A stretch of DNA of 64,000 nucleotides from Novosphingobium naphthalenivorans NBRC 102051. GTDB taxonomy: Bacteria > Pseudomonadota > Alphaproteobacteria > Sphingomonadales > Sphingomonadaceae. This document shows, one piece after another, positions 54,802 to 62,999 of the stretch (its first letter is position 1; the number at the start of each line of letters is the position of its first letter). The notes beneath the pieces are model-generated. The model was not told the origin of the DNA. It did not search any database and saw nothing but the letters and a program-made list of their open reading frames with translations. The position numbers were made by a program, and so were the translations under genes. The stretch lies in contig NZ_BCTX01000014.1 of NCBI RefSeq assembly GCF_001590985.1, positions 1 through 64,000 on the forward strand, given 5' to 3'.

Positions 54802-55980
54802 ATGAGGGGCATATCGGCATTCCTGGCAGCCACGCTTGCGGCCACGGCACTTTTCCCGGCGCTCGCCGCCGCGCCCGTCCGCGCGCAATCGCTGGGCGGC
54901 TGGAGCCTGCCCGCCCCCGAGGCCAGCAACGCGGCCCCGACTGCACATCCGGCAGCACAGGGGCCGGTCGATGCGCAGAACCCGGTGGTCCGCCCGGCAG
55001 CTTCCGAAACCAGCGCCCCCGAAACCGCGGCGCCCGAGCCCACCGTTTCGGCATCGCCCGCACCGGCGCCCGTCATCACGCCGCCCCCGGTCCGCGCGGC
55101 GCCGCAGGCCGCCCCCCGCTCCGGCCCTGCTCCATCTCCTGCTCGCCCGGCACCTGCCCCGGCCAGCGAACCTTCCACCGCAGCGCCCGCTGGAACGCCC
55201 CAGCCGGAACCCGCGCCTGCCGTGACGGAACCGGCCTCCCGGACCGTTCCCACCTCCCCCGCGCCGGACGGCTCATGGCCCGCGTGGTGGTGGATGCTTC
55301 CCGCCGGGCTTGCCATGCTGGCAGCGGCCCTTCTCCTCTGGCGACGCCGGTCCCGGCAGGAGGAATCCGAGGCTCCGGAACCCCTTGCCGCGCCGCCTGC
55401 GCCGCGCCCCTCGCCCGCACTCCGCCCGGCGCCCGCGCCTGAACGGCCGCGTGCGGGCGGGGATCTGCTGTTCGAACCCACAGCCATGCGGCTCTCGCTC
55501 GTATATGCCACGCTGCAGTTCCGGCTGGTCCTGACCGCGAAGACCGAAATCCCGCCGGGCAAGCTCATGGCCGGCATGATCTCGGCCCATGGCTCGCTGC
55601 CGCAGGCCCTGCAGCTTGCCCCGCCGGTCGAGGCGCTGGACATGGTGCAGGCCTTTCCCGCGATGGTGCCGGGGCAAGTGCTCGATGTGAAAGGCGAACT
55701 GCAAGTGCCGCTCGCCTCAGTGCGCCCGGTGCAGCGGGGCGGCGCTTCGTTCATGGTGCCGCTGGTGCGGCTGGCCCTGCTGGGCGAGGACGGCCCGGCG
55801 CTGCCGCGCCTCGAACTCGGCTTAGTCTTCACCGTGGGCCTTGCCGGAGGCGGCCCGGCGCTGGCGCCGCTGCGTATCGACACCGGCCCGCGTTCCTTCA
55901 CCGGCCTTGCCTCCCGCGAAATCGAATCCGCGCGCCGCACGGTGCTCTTCGGCCTCGACCCTGCCCGCGCGGCGGGCTAG
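54802..55980 (+). CDS. Membrane-anchored proline-rich protein of unknown function
   Basis: A 392-residue protein that I do not recognise. A signal peptide ([19 protein letters not shown]) leads to a region rich in proline, alanine and glutamate (about 30-150). One membrane helix (about 155-175, [19 protein letters not shown]) follows, then a basic stop-transfer cluster and a second proline-rich linker. Residues 215-392 are a folded beta-type domain ([17 protein letters not shown], then [17 protein letters not shown]). The order implies a periplasmic proline-rich arm and a cytoplasmic domain. It is 27 bases upstream of the metC-like gene. Confidence 0.7.
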   Translation: MRGISAFLAATLAATALFPALAAAPVRAQSLGGWSLPAPEASNAAPTAHPAAQGPVDAQNPVVRPAASETSAPETAAPEPTVSASPAPAPVITPPPVRAAPQAAPRSGPAPSPARPAPAPASEPSTAAPAGTPQPEPAPAVTEPASRTVPTSPAPDGSWPAWWWMLPAGLAMLAAALLLWRRRSRQEESEAPEPLAAPPAPRPSPALRPAPAPERPRAGGDLLFEPTAMRLSLVYATLQFRLVLTAKTEIPPGKLMAGMISAHGSLPQALQLAPPVEALDMVQAFPAMVPGQVLDVKGELQVPLASVRPVQRGGASFMVPLVRLALLGEDGPALPRLELGLVFTVGLAGGGPALAPLRIDTGPRSFTGLASREIESARRTVLFGLDPARAAG

Positions 55981-56007
55981 GCTTCCCGCTCGACAGCGGA
56001 GAAGACC

Positions 56008-57240
56008 TTGAGCGATACGAGCAATTTGGAAGATGCGGCCCCCGGCACCAGGATCGTCGGAGCCGGACGGCGCCAGGAATGGACCGGCCCCGTCGTCAAT
56101 CCCCCGGTCTGGCGCGCCAGCACGCACCTCTACGAAAGCACCGCCGCGCTGGCCGAAGGGCCGCGCCACAATGAAGACGGCCGCTTTTTCTACGGCCGCC
56201 GCGGCGCGCCGACGCAATGGGCGCTGAGCGAGGCGCTGACCCAGATCGAGCCGGGCGCGGCGGGAACCGTGCTCTATCCCTCGGGCGTCGCGGCGATCGC
56301 GGGCGTGCTGCTCACCGTGCTGCGCCCCGGCGACGTGCTGCTCATCAGCGACAATGCCTATGACCCCAGTCGCGCCATGGGCAAGGGCCTGCTCCATGAC
56401 TTCGGCATCGAGCCGCGTTTCTTCGACCCGCTCGACATTCCCGCCTACGAAGCCGCGTTCTGCGAACGCACCCGCGCGGTGCTGCTGGAGGCGCCGGGCA
56501 GCCTGTCGATGGAAGTCTGCGACTTGCCCGAACTGGCCCGCATCGCCCGCGCCAAAGGCGCTATCTCGGTGCTCGACAACACCTGGGCCAGCCCGCTCGG
56601 CTTTCAGGCGCTGGAAAAGGGCATCGACATTACCCTGATGGCGCTGACCAAGCATGTCGGCGGCCATTCGGACCTGATGATGGGCAGCGCCAGCGCCGGG
56701 CCGGAGCTTTACGCCCGGCTGCGCGCGCGCGCCCAGCAGCTCGGCACCGTGGTCTCGCCCGACGATGCCGCGCTCGCGCTGCGCGGCCTGCGCACGCTGC
56801 ATCTGCGCCTGAAGCAGGAAACGGACAGCGCGCTGGCCATTGCCCAGTGGCTGTCGCAGCGCGCAGAAGTGGCGCAAGTGCTCTGCCCGATGCTGCCCGG
56901 CGCGCCGGGGCATGACCTGTGGAAGCGCGATTTCACTGGCGGCTGCGGATTGTTCAGCTTCGTGTTCAAGGGCGGCGACGCAGCGGCGCGCAACCGCTTC
57001 GTCGATGCGCTCGGCCTGTTCGGGATCGGTTTTTCCTGGGGCGGCTACGAAAGCCTCGCACTGCCGATCGATCCCGCCGCCTACCGCAGCTGCATGGCCT
57101 GGCCGCCGGAACCAGCATCGGCACCGGCGCCGGTGTCAGCAGGAGACCGTTTCGGCGTGCGCCTGGCGATCGGCCTGGAGGACCCGGCAGACCTGATCGC
57201 CGATATCGAGCAGGCCCTTACCGCCTGGAGCGCCCCGTGA
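56008..57240 (+). CDS. metC: Cystathionine beta-lyase family PLP enzyme (MetC-type)
   Basis: A 410-residue Cys/Met-metabolism PLP enzyme. FYGRRGAPTQWALSEAL and YPSGVAAIAGVL are family motifs; the PLP lysine is in ALTKHVGGHSDLMMGS. The substitution of the common ALTKY/STTKY region and the YGRRGxPT motif are those of MetC-type beta-lyases, which turn cystathionine into homocysteine. The start is TTG at 56008. The stop overlaps the following channel gene as GTGA. A desulfhydrase role is a possible alternative. Confidence 0.88.
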   Translation: MSDTSNLEDAAPGTRIVGAGRRQEWTGPVVNPPVWRASTHLYESTAALAEGPRHNEDGRFFYGRRGAPTQWALSEALTQIEPGAAGTVLYPSGVAAIAGVLLTVLRPGDVLLISDNAYDPSRAMGKGLLHDFGIEPRFFDPLDIPAYEAAFCERTRAVLLEAPGSLSMEVCDLPELARIARAKGAISVLDNTWASPLGFQALEKGIDITLMALTKHVGGHSDLMMGSASAGPELYARLRARAQQLGTVVSPDDAALALRGLRTLHLRLKQETDSALAIAQWLSQRAEVAQVLCPMLPGAPGHDLWKRDFTGGCGLFSFVFKGGDAAARNRFVDALGLFGIGFSWGGYESLALPIDPAAYRSCMAWPPEPASAPAPVSAGDRFGVRLAIGLEDPADLIADIEQALTAWSAP

Positions 57241-58319
57241 TCGCGGCGCTCGCCGCTGCCGCCACCGCTGCGGCCGCCACCGGCGTGCCGACCGGCGATG
57301 CCAGCGCCGCCGCCAATGCTGATGTGCTCGTCCCCAGCCCGGTGCCCGCCGTGACCCAGGCCATAATGGACCAACCCGTCGCCGGAGCGGAAGGGCTGAA
57401 GAACGTCGTCGCCGCGCGCAGCGACACGATCGGCGGCATCGTCAACACGCTGGACAGTCTGGCAATACAGGTCGGCAGCACGCGGGTGTCGCTCTGGGAC
57501 ATGACCGTGGTCGTGCTGGTCGTGGTGATCATGAGCAGCATCGCCTGGACGGCCAGCAAGCTCGCCCACCGCCTGCTCGCCAACGCGACGCGGCTGGACC
57601 TGACCCAGCGCCTGCTGGCCGAGAAGATGACGAGCCTCGTCGTCTGGGCCATCGCCATTCTGGTCGGCATCGACATTCTCGGGATCGACCTGACCGCGTT
57701 CACGGTGTTTTCCGGCGCTTTCGGCCTGGCCATCGGCTTCGGCCTGCAAAAGACCTTCGGCAACCTGATCGCGGGCATCATCCTGCTGATGGACAAGTCG
57801 ATCAAGCCGGGCGACGTGATCGCGATTACCGATCAGGCGGGCAATTCCACGTTCGGCCAGATCCGCCGCATCGGCATCCGCGCCGTCTCGCTGACCACGC
57901 GCGACCAGAAGGAATACCTGATCCCGAACGAGAACCTGATGATCAATCAGGTGGAGAACTGGTCCTATTCCAGCAAGAACGTGCGCATCCAGGTGCCGGT
58001 GGGAATCGCCTATTCCTCCGACATCGTGAAGGCCGAGGAACTGATGCTGCAGGCCGCGCGCTCGGTAAAGCGCATACTCAAGACCCCGCCGCCGACCGCG
58101 TGGCTGGATGCCTATGGCGACAGCAGCGTGAACTTCATCATCCACTGCTGGATCACCGATCCCGAGGAAGGCACCGGCAACGTGCGCTCGGAAGTGCTCA
58201 AGGCGCTCTGGCACCTGTTTCATGAACACGGGATCGAGATCCCCTTCCCCCAGCGCGACCTCAACTTGCGCGACAACGAGGCCTTTCGCGATCTGGTGGA
58301 GGCGATGCGCAAGGCCTGA
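57237..58319 (+). CDS. MscS-family mechanosensitive ion channel
   Basis: A 360-residue inner-membrane channel. An alanine-rich N-terminus and about three membrane helices precede the pore helix GAFGLAIGFGLQKTFGNLIAG and the beta domain DKSIKPGDVI. The C-terminal alpha/beta domain reads VNFIIHCWITDPEEG. The family releases solutes under osmotic stress. The GTG start overlaps the metC-type stop by four bases, so the two unrelated functions are translated together. Confidence 0.9.
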   Translation: MIAALAAAATAAAATGVPTGDASAAANADVLVPSPVPAVTQAIMDQPVAGAEGLKNVVAARSDTIGGIVNTLDSLAIQVGSTRVSLWDMTVVVLVVVIMSSIAWTASKLAHRLLANATRLDLTQRLLAEKMTSLVVWAIAILVGIDILGIDLTAFTVFSGAFGLAIGFGLQKTFGNLIAGIILLMDKSIKPGDVIAITDQAGNSTFGQIRRIGIRAVSLTTRDQKEYLIPNENLMINQVENWSYSSKNVRIQVPVGIAYSSDIVKAEELMLQAARSVKRILKTPPPTAWLDAYGDSSVNFIIHCWITDPEEGTGNVRSEVLKALWHLFHEHGIEIPFPQRDLNLRDNEAFRDLVEAMRKA

Positions 58320-58717
58320 TCCTGCCGGAGGACGGGCACGCGCCATGCTCCGCAGGCGAGCGCGGAATAACGCCGGGGAAGGACACGGCAAGCACGAAGG
58401 GAACATCGGGCCGGCGCCGGGGCGCCCGTTGCAAAGGGCGCGATGGGGGTGTGCCGTCACGTGCGAATGGCCGGGTAGCGGCAGGCAGCCCGGCTCGGCC
58501 CTGACGGAACGGTTCTGACCGGCGCGGCGGGCTCGCAGCAGGCACCGGTCGATGGGTATCCGGGATACCGCCTCCGGTCCAAAGGAGGGGGCGGGTTGCC
58601 AGAGACGCAAATGAACCGCCCCGGTCCGGACGCTGTTTGCACGGCCGCGACTTGCAATCGTGCCCCGGCCCACAACGCCGGCCCGAAACACCGCTAGCCT
58701 TGCGCAGAGGTTTGCGG
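58320..58717. other. Gene-free region with a 15-base palindrome
   Basis: These 398 bases show no convincing gene on either strand. A perfect palindrome, GGTATCC-G-GGATACC, lies at 58555-58569. The right end should hold the thioesterase promoter. The base composition is GC-rich, unlike the other gene-free stretches. Confidence 0.5.
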
Positions 58718-59233
58718 ATGGCAAAACTCATAACCTATATGGTTACTTTTGTCAAGGTGCGGGCGAAATTGCCAGGCACAGGCGGCTATCTCCCGGCCCG
58801 CGAAAGTGCTATTGACGTATACGTGAACCACGCGATTCCCCACCGCTTTCCGATCGGCATCGATCCCGGCGACATCGACTTCATGGGTCATGTCAACAAT
58901 GCCAGCTACCTGAAATGGGTACAGGAAGCCGTGCTCGACCACTGGCGCGCGCTGGCCCCGTCCGATGCGATCGCCAAGCACCTCTGGGTCGCGCTCAAGC
59001 ACGAGATCACGTACCGCAAGCCCGCCTTTCTGGAAGACGACGTGATCGCCACGGTCCTCGTCGAAAAGGTGCAGGGCGCGCGGGCCTTCTACGAAACCGT
59101 GATCCGCCGCGGCGAGGAAGTGCTGGCCGAAGTCAAGTCGAGCTGGTGCTGCGTCGACGCCACGACCATGCGCCCGGCCCGCATCGCCCGCGACGTGATC
59201 CAGCGGTTCTTCCCCGCGGATGAGAGCGAATAG
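58718..59233 (+). CDS. Acyl-CoA thioesterase, 4HBT hotdog family
   Basis: A 171-residue hotdog-fold enzyme. The 4HBT motif is PHRFPIGIDPGDIDFMGHVNNASYLKWVQE, quoted here as its core DIDFMGHVNNASYL. Later strands carry ITYRKPAFLEDDVIA and SWCCVDATTMRPARI. It should hydrolyse acyl-CoA thioesters. The ATG at 58718 is preceded by AGAGG. The first 35 residues lie outside the fold, so an internal GTG at 58823 is a possible alternative start. No partner gene is coupled to it. Confidence 0.85.
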   Translation: MAKLITYMVTFVKVRAKLPGTGGYLPARESAIDVYVNHAIPHRFPIGIDPGDIDFMGHVNNASYLKWVQEAVLDHWRALAPSDAIAKHLWVALKHEITYRKPAFLEDDVIATVLVEKVQGARAFYETVIRRGEEVLAEVKSSWCCVDATTMRPARIARDVIQRFFPADESE

Positions 59234-59313
59234 ACCGGGCTCTCGACGCGCGCTGTGCCGTAAACAGGAAATGCGGGGTTTGCGCAGCGCAGCATAATGC
59301 ATAGGCTGGCGTC

Positions 59314-60246
59314 ATGCAGCCAGTCCCTCACGCCGCCCGCCGCTTCGCTCCTCTTTACCGCCTGCTGCTGCCGGCCGGTGCCGCGTTCCTGCTGACCGCT
59401 GCCGCTCCTCCGCCCGAGCCCCCGCACTTCACGCACTGGATCGACGGAACGACCGGAAGCGAGCCCGAGACGCAAGTGCAGAGGATCGATGCCGATACTT
59501 TCGTCATCCGCCAATCGGTCGAGACCAATTTCGAAGCCCCGTTCCTGTACCTGCTGTTCGGACGGGACCGCGCGCTCCTGCTCGATACCGGCGCCGGAGG
59601 GCTCAAGATCCGTCCCACTGTCGACCGGTTGATCGACGCATGGCGGGCCCGTCACGGCGGCCGCCCGATCCGGCTCGTCGTGGCCCACTCCCACAGCCAT
59701 GGCGATCATCACGCCGGGGACAGTGAATTTCATGACCGGCCCGACACCGATGTGGTCGGCCTCGCGCCGGAGCAGGTCGCGGCCTTCTTCGGCATTGCGG
59801 ACTGGCCGCAGGATACCGGCCACCTCGATCTCGGCGGGCGCGTGCTCGACATCATCCCCACGCCCGGTCACGAACCGGCGCATGTCATGGTCTATGATGC
59901 CCGCACGCAACTGCTGTTTTCGGGCGACATGCTCTATCCGGGAAGGCTCTATGTGTCGCTGGACAAGTTCGGCGATTTCCGGGCGAGCGCCGCGCGGCTG
60001 GCGGCCTTCGCCAGGACCCATCCGATCCGCGCGCTGCTCGGCGCGCATATCGAGATGACGACGACACCGGGGCAGGACTATCCGATGCGGGCCGCGACGC
60101 ATCCCTCGGAGCATCCCCTGCCCCTCCCGCCTTCGGTGATAGCCGAGCTTCACCAAGCCGTGGAGAATGCGGGGCCAGCCCCGGAGATAGACCGCCACGC
60201 GGACTTCATCGTCTATCCGCTGCCGCCCAGGCCGAAGGCGGACTGA
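59314..60246 (+). CDS. Secreted metallo-beta-lactamase-fold hydrolase
   Basis: A 310-residue enzyme with a signal peptide (LLLPAGAAFLLTAAAPPP). The zinc-binding motif is AHSHSHGDHHAG, later histidine TPGHEPAHV and SGDMLYPG supply the other ligands. The family hydrolyses diverse esters and lactams in the periplasm. The substrate is unknown. Its 3' end faces the PAS-GGDEF gene with a small hairpin between them. Confidence 0.9.
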   Translation: MQPVPHAARRFAPLYRLLLPAGAAFLLTAAAPPPEPPHFTHWIDGTTGSEPETQVQRIDADTFVIRQSVETNFEAPFLYLLFGRDRALLLDTGAGGLKIRPTVDRLIDAWRARHGGRPIRLVVAHSHSHGDHHAGDSEFHDRPDTDVVGLAPEQVAAFFGIADWPQDTGHLDLGGRVLDIIPTPGHEPAHVMVYDARTQLLFSGDMLYPGRLYVSLDKFGDFRASAARLAAFARTHPIRALLGAHIEMTTTPGQDYPMRAATHPSEHPLPLPPSVIAELHQAVENAGPAPEIDRHADFIVYPLPPRPKAD

Positions 60247-60252
60247 GCCTGA

Positions 60253-60275
60253 CCCCAGGCATCGGTGCCTGTGGG
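60253..60275. terminator. Bidirectional hairpin between convergent genes
   Basis: CCCCAGGCA and TGCCTGTGGGG form a stem with one bulged base and a 4-base loop (TCGG). It lies seven bases after the metallohydrolase stop and eleven bases from the stop of the leftward PAS-GGDEF gene. It may end both transcripts; no strong T-run follows on either side. Confidence 0.5.
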
Positions 60276-60285
60276 GATTCAGGCC

Positions 60286-61188
60286 CTAGTGCCGCACCTT
60301 CTGCAGCGCTTTTTCCAGCTCCAGCCGGTTGCGCCCCTTGGCCTTGGCGACGAACAGCGCCATTTCCGCGCGCTCGATCGTGGAATCGAGGCTGTCCCCG
60401 ATCCGCGCGACGCTGGCGCTGGCGGTAATGGCAAAGCGGCTTTCGCCCACTTTCTGGCGCAGTTCGGCCAGCGTGGCGATCACGCGGCTGCAGATCGCCT
60501 CGGCCTGGTCGGGCGTGGCGCGCGGCAGCAGCACGGCGAAACGCTCCGAGCCGATGCGCGAGATGATATCCTCGGCCCGCAGCATCTCGCGCAGGAGATT
60601 GGCGAAGACCACCAGCACGTCGTCTCCGGTGCTCTGGCCGTACTGCATGTTAATGGTGCGGAAGAAGTCGATGCTGAACAGTGCCAGACAGCCGTCCATG
60701 CCCTTGTCGACCATATGTTCGAGCATCGAGACGAAGGCGGCGCGGTTGGTCAGCTTGGTCAGCGGATCGGTGTACGTGGCCGCGAAAAGCTGCTGCTCCA
60801 GCCGCCGCCGCTCGTCGACATTGCGCAGGATGCTGAGCGCGCCATAGGGCTCGCCGCTTTCGTTCGTCAGCGCCCGCGTCTGGATCTCGAACCAGCGCTG
60901 CCGCTGGTCGGTGGTAACGGCCGGAAATTCCACCCGGTGCCCCGGCCCGGTGCCGGCCAGCGCATCGCTATAGGCGCGCCGCACTTCGTCCCGCGATTCG
61001 GGTGCAACCAGATCGAGAAGGCTTTGTGGCGTTTGCGTTCCCGCCATCCGGAACCCCACCTGATCGAGCGCCGGCGAGGCGTGGAGGATGCAACCGCCCA
61101 GATCGGTCTTGAGGATGACGTCCGACGAACTTTCCGCCAACAGCCCGTAAAGAGCTGAACTGTCCTGAACTGTAAAATTCATGTCCAT
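60286..61188 (-). CDS. PAS-GGDEF protein with degenerate active site
   Basis: A 300-residue cytoplasmic protein. Residues 1-125 are a PAS domain (LLAESSSDVILKTDLGGCIL) with a linker. Residues 130-295 have the GGDEF fold: DPLTKLTNRAAF, SIDFFRTINMQYGQSTGDDVL and a late helix AEMALFVAKAKGRN. The catalytic motif, however, is G213-S-E-R-F217 in place of GGDEF, losing the metal-binding and guanine-contact residues. It is probably not a diguanylate cyclase and may act as a GTP sensor or a protein scaffold. Both ATGs at 61188 and 61182 are plausible starts. Confidence 0.85.
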   Translation of the reverse strand: MDMNFTVQDSSALYGLLAESSSDVILKTDLGGCILHASPALDQVGFRMAGTQTPQSLLDLVAPESRDEVRRAYSDALAGTGPGHRVEFPAVTTDQRQRWFEIQTRALTNESGEPYGALSILRNVDERRRLEQQLFAATYTDPLTKLTNRAAFVSMLEHMVDKGMDGCLALFSIDFFRTINMQYGQSTGDDVLVVFANLLREMLRAEDIISRIGSERFAVLLPRATPDQAEAICSRVIATLAELRQKVGESRFAITASASVARIGDSLDSTIERAEMALFVAKAKGRNRLELEKALQKVRH

Positions 61189-61586
61189 TTCGGCGACGCC
61201 CCGAACTCAAGAAATCGACAAAAGCCAGAACAACTGAACACCCTTATGGAATTCAATCACACCAGCTCACGCCAACAATCGAGATAAGGCGCGTTATGCT
61301 TGTTATATAACAGCCTTATACTTTATGATTGTTATTCATATATTTACCATCGACCAGGAGATTCGGAAAGTCCGAAATTCGCCACAGCTCGGCTTATCCC
61401 CACCGCAAGTTTCGAAGCGCGTTCAACTGCACCGGAAAGGGGCAGCAGGGCGGAGGCCGCTTTACGAATCCACGAATACGGACGTGCATATTGCCCTGGC
61501 GGCGCCTCCCGCCGAAAAGGCGCAAACGGACTTCCGCATGTTCGCGCCCGAAGTACAAAGTCCAAAATGCAAGGAGAGAGGATCTT
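61189..61586. promoter_or_regulatory. AT-rich divergent region with nested palindromes
   Basis: These 398 bases hold no convincing gene. A perfect 12-base palindrome, TGTTATATAACA, lies at 61301-61312. It is flanked by ATAAGGC (61284-61290) and its complement GCCTTAT (61313-61319). Such a stack is typical of a binding site for a dimeric regulator. AT content is high from 61240 to 61360. The region separates the PAS-GGDEF gene (leftward) from the VOC gene (rightward). Confidence 0.55.
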
Positions 61587-62042
61587 ATGGCCGTTAAGGG
61601 AGTGAACCGCATCATGATCGCCGTGCGCGATCTGGAAGCGGCCAAGACAAAATACCGCGATCTTCTCGGCGCCACTTTCGTGGATGCGCACTGGACCGGC
61701 GAACCCTTCGGCATAGCCGTGTCGATCGCCTGGGACGCCGGGATCGAACTTTGCGCACCGCTTCCCGGCAGGGAGGACAGCAGCGCGGTATCCGGCTTTC
61801 TCGCGGCCCGGGGAGAAGGCGTGATGAACGTGTTCTTCAACGTCACCGACGGGGAGGCCGCGATGGAACGTGCCATCCAGCACGGCTATGCCAGCGTACA
61901 CTCTCTCGACTATACGCAGGCCGAGATCGACCAGCATCTGGGCGGGCTGTTCCAGCGGTATCAGGAACACAACCTCGACACGAGCGAGCGCTGCGGCTTC
62001 GCAGTCAGCCTCGCCCGGATCGAAGCCAAGCAGGATGCCTAG
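61587..62042 (+). CDS. VOC (vicinal oxygen chelate) family protein
   Basis: A 151-residue protein with two beta-alpha-beta-beta-beta units. KGVNRIMIAVRDLEAAKTKYRDLLG opens the first (a typical glyoxalase/epimerase start, quoted as NRIMIAVRDLEAA), and GVMNVFFNVTDGEAAM opens the second. Metal ligands cannot be fixed with confidence. Members include glyoxalases, methylmalonyl-CoA epimerases and dioxygenases. AAGGAGAGAG lies just upstream of the ATG at 61587, which fixes the start. The gene stands alone. Confidence 0.82.
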   Translation: MAVKGVNRIMIAVRDLEAAKTKYRDLLGATFVDAHWTGEPFGIAVSIAWDAGIELCAPLPGREDSSAVSGFLAARGEGVMNVFFNVTDGEAAMERAIQHGYASVHSLDYTQAEIDQHLGGLFQRYQEHNLDTSERCGFAVSLARIEAKQDA

Positions 62043-62144
62043 TCATCCGACGAGGAAGTTTACCTCACGGCTCCACGGCATCCCCGCGGGGGGCGACGAA
62101 TTAAGAGGGGAACTTCGCTTCCACCACTCCAGGGTCGATCGGCC

Positions 62145-62825
62145 CTAGAGCTCGATCATGATCCTGATCTTGTCGGGCGTCGTCTCGACGGCGGCGGCGA
62201 TCTGGTCGCGGCAGCGGGCGATGAGGTCCGGAAGTCCGGGCACCGTGCGGCTGGGACGAAGCTCCGCGCTCGTCACGCCGAGCGCTTCGGCAATGGCGTC
62301 GAGCCGGTCCTCGATCGGACGAGCGCGCCCCTGCTCCCAGGCCCAGACCGTCGGCTTGCTGACGCCCAGGCGGTTCGCCAGTTCGCCCTGGGTATAGCCG
62401 CGCAGCTTGCGCAGCCGGTGCAGGCGTTCGCCGAAACTTTCCCCGCCGATCGCCGCCGGACCGGCCGGCGCCGGAGACGGGCCGATCCCGGCCTCGTTCT
62501 GCGCCGCACTGCGCAATTGCGCGGCACTCAGCGCGGCAGGCGTAAGCGGAACGTCGAACGCGCAGCCGTAGAGCGAGCCGCTCGCCCAGGCAACACGCGC
62601 GCGGGCCTGCCCGGCTTCGGGCAGATCGAGCGCGATGGCCTCGCCGATTTCCAGATCGGCGGCGGTTTCGAGCAGCAGCCCGGTCTCGGACACGTTGTGG
62701 ACCTGCACTGGCGCGGCCTGCCCGGTTTCAAGCGCGCCCTGCGTCTCAAACTGCAGACGGCGCCGCAATGCGCGGGACTGCCCTTCGGCAGGCGGAATTT
62801 CTTCGAAATGGGCCGAAATCGACAT
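62145..62825 (-). CDS. PilZ domain fused to XRE-family DNA-binding domain
   Basis: A 226-residue protein. Residues 15-95 are a PilZ domain with both c-di-GMP-binding signatures: RxxxR (RALRRRLQ) and NxSxxG (NVSETGLLLE). After a proline/alanine linker, residues 130-190 are an XRE-type helix-turn-helix (FGERLHRLRKLRGYTQGELA, then RLGVSKPTVWAWEQG). This should be a transcription regulator whose DNA binding depends on c-di-GMP. The fusion is uncommon. A TTAA-N7-TTAG sequence lies upstream (62867-62881). Confidence 0.9.
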   Translation of the reverse strand: MSISAHFEEIPPAEGQSRALRRRLQFETQGALETGQAAPVQVHNVSETGLLLETAADLEIGEAIALDLPEAGQARARVAWASGSLYGCAFDVPLTPAALSAAQLRSAAQNEAGIGPSPAPAGPAAIGGESFGERLHRLRKLRGYTQGELANRLGVSKPTVWAWEQGRARPIEDRLDAIAEALGVTSAELRPSRTVPGLPDLIARCRDQIAAAVETTPDKIRIMIEL

Positions 62826-62866
62826 CGCGCTGCCTCCCAGGGAGCGCCGATGGTCGTCTTCCCGAG

Positions 62867-62881
62867 TTAATATTTGGTTAG
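62867..62881. promoter_or_regulatory. CtrA-like site upstream of the PilZ-XRE gene
   Basis: TTAA-TATTTGG-TTAG differs by one base from the CtrA consensus TTAA-N7-TTAA of alphaproteobacteria. It lies 42 bases before the PilZ-XRE start codon and 119 bases before the cobA-type start. Cell-cycle or motility control through CtrA is a reasonable inference. Confidence 0.4.
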
Positions 62882-62999
62882 CGAACGGGTTAGCTCCGCC
62901 TCTCCCAAGGGATTGACATTGCTGGGGGTAAAGCTCGCCTTATCCACCCCAAAGCCATTCTGGCTGGTGCCTCCGGGCGATCGCGGCCATTTGCCCGGC

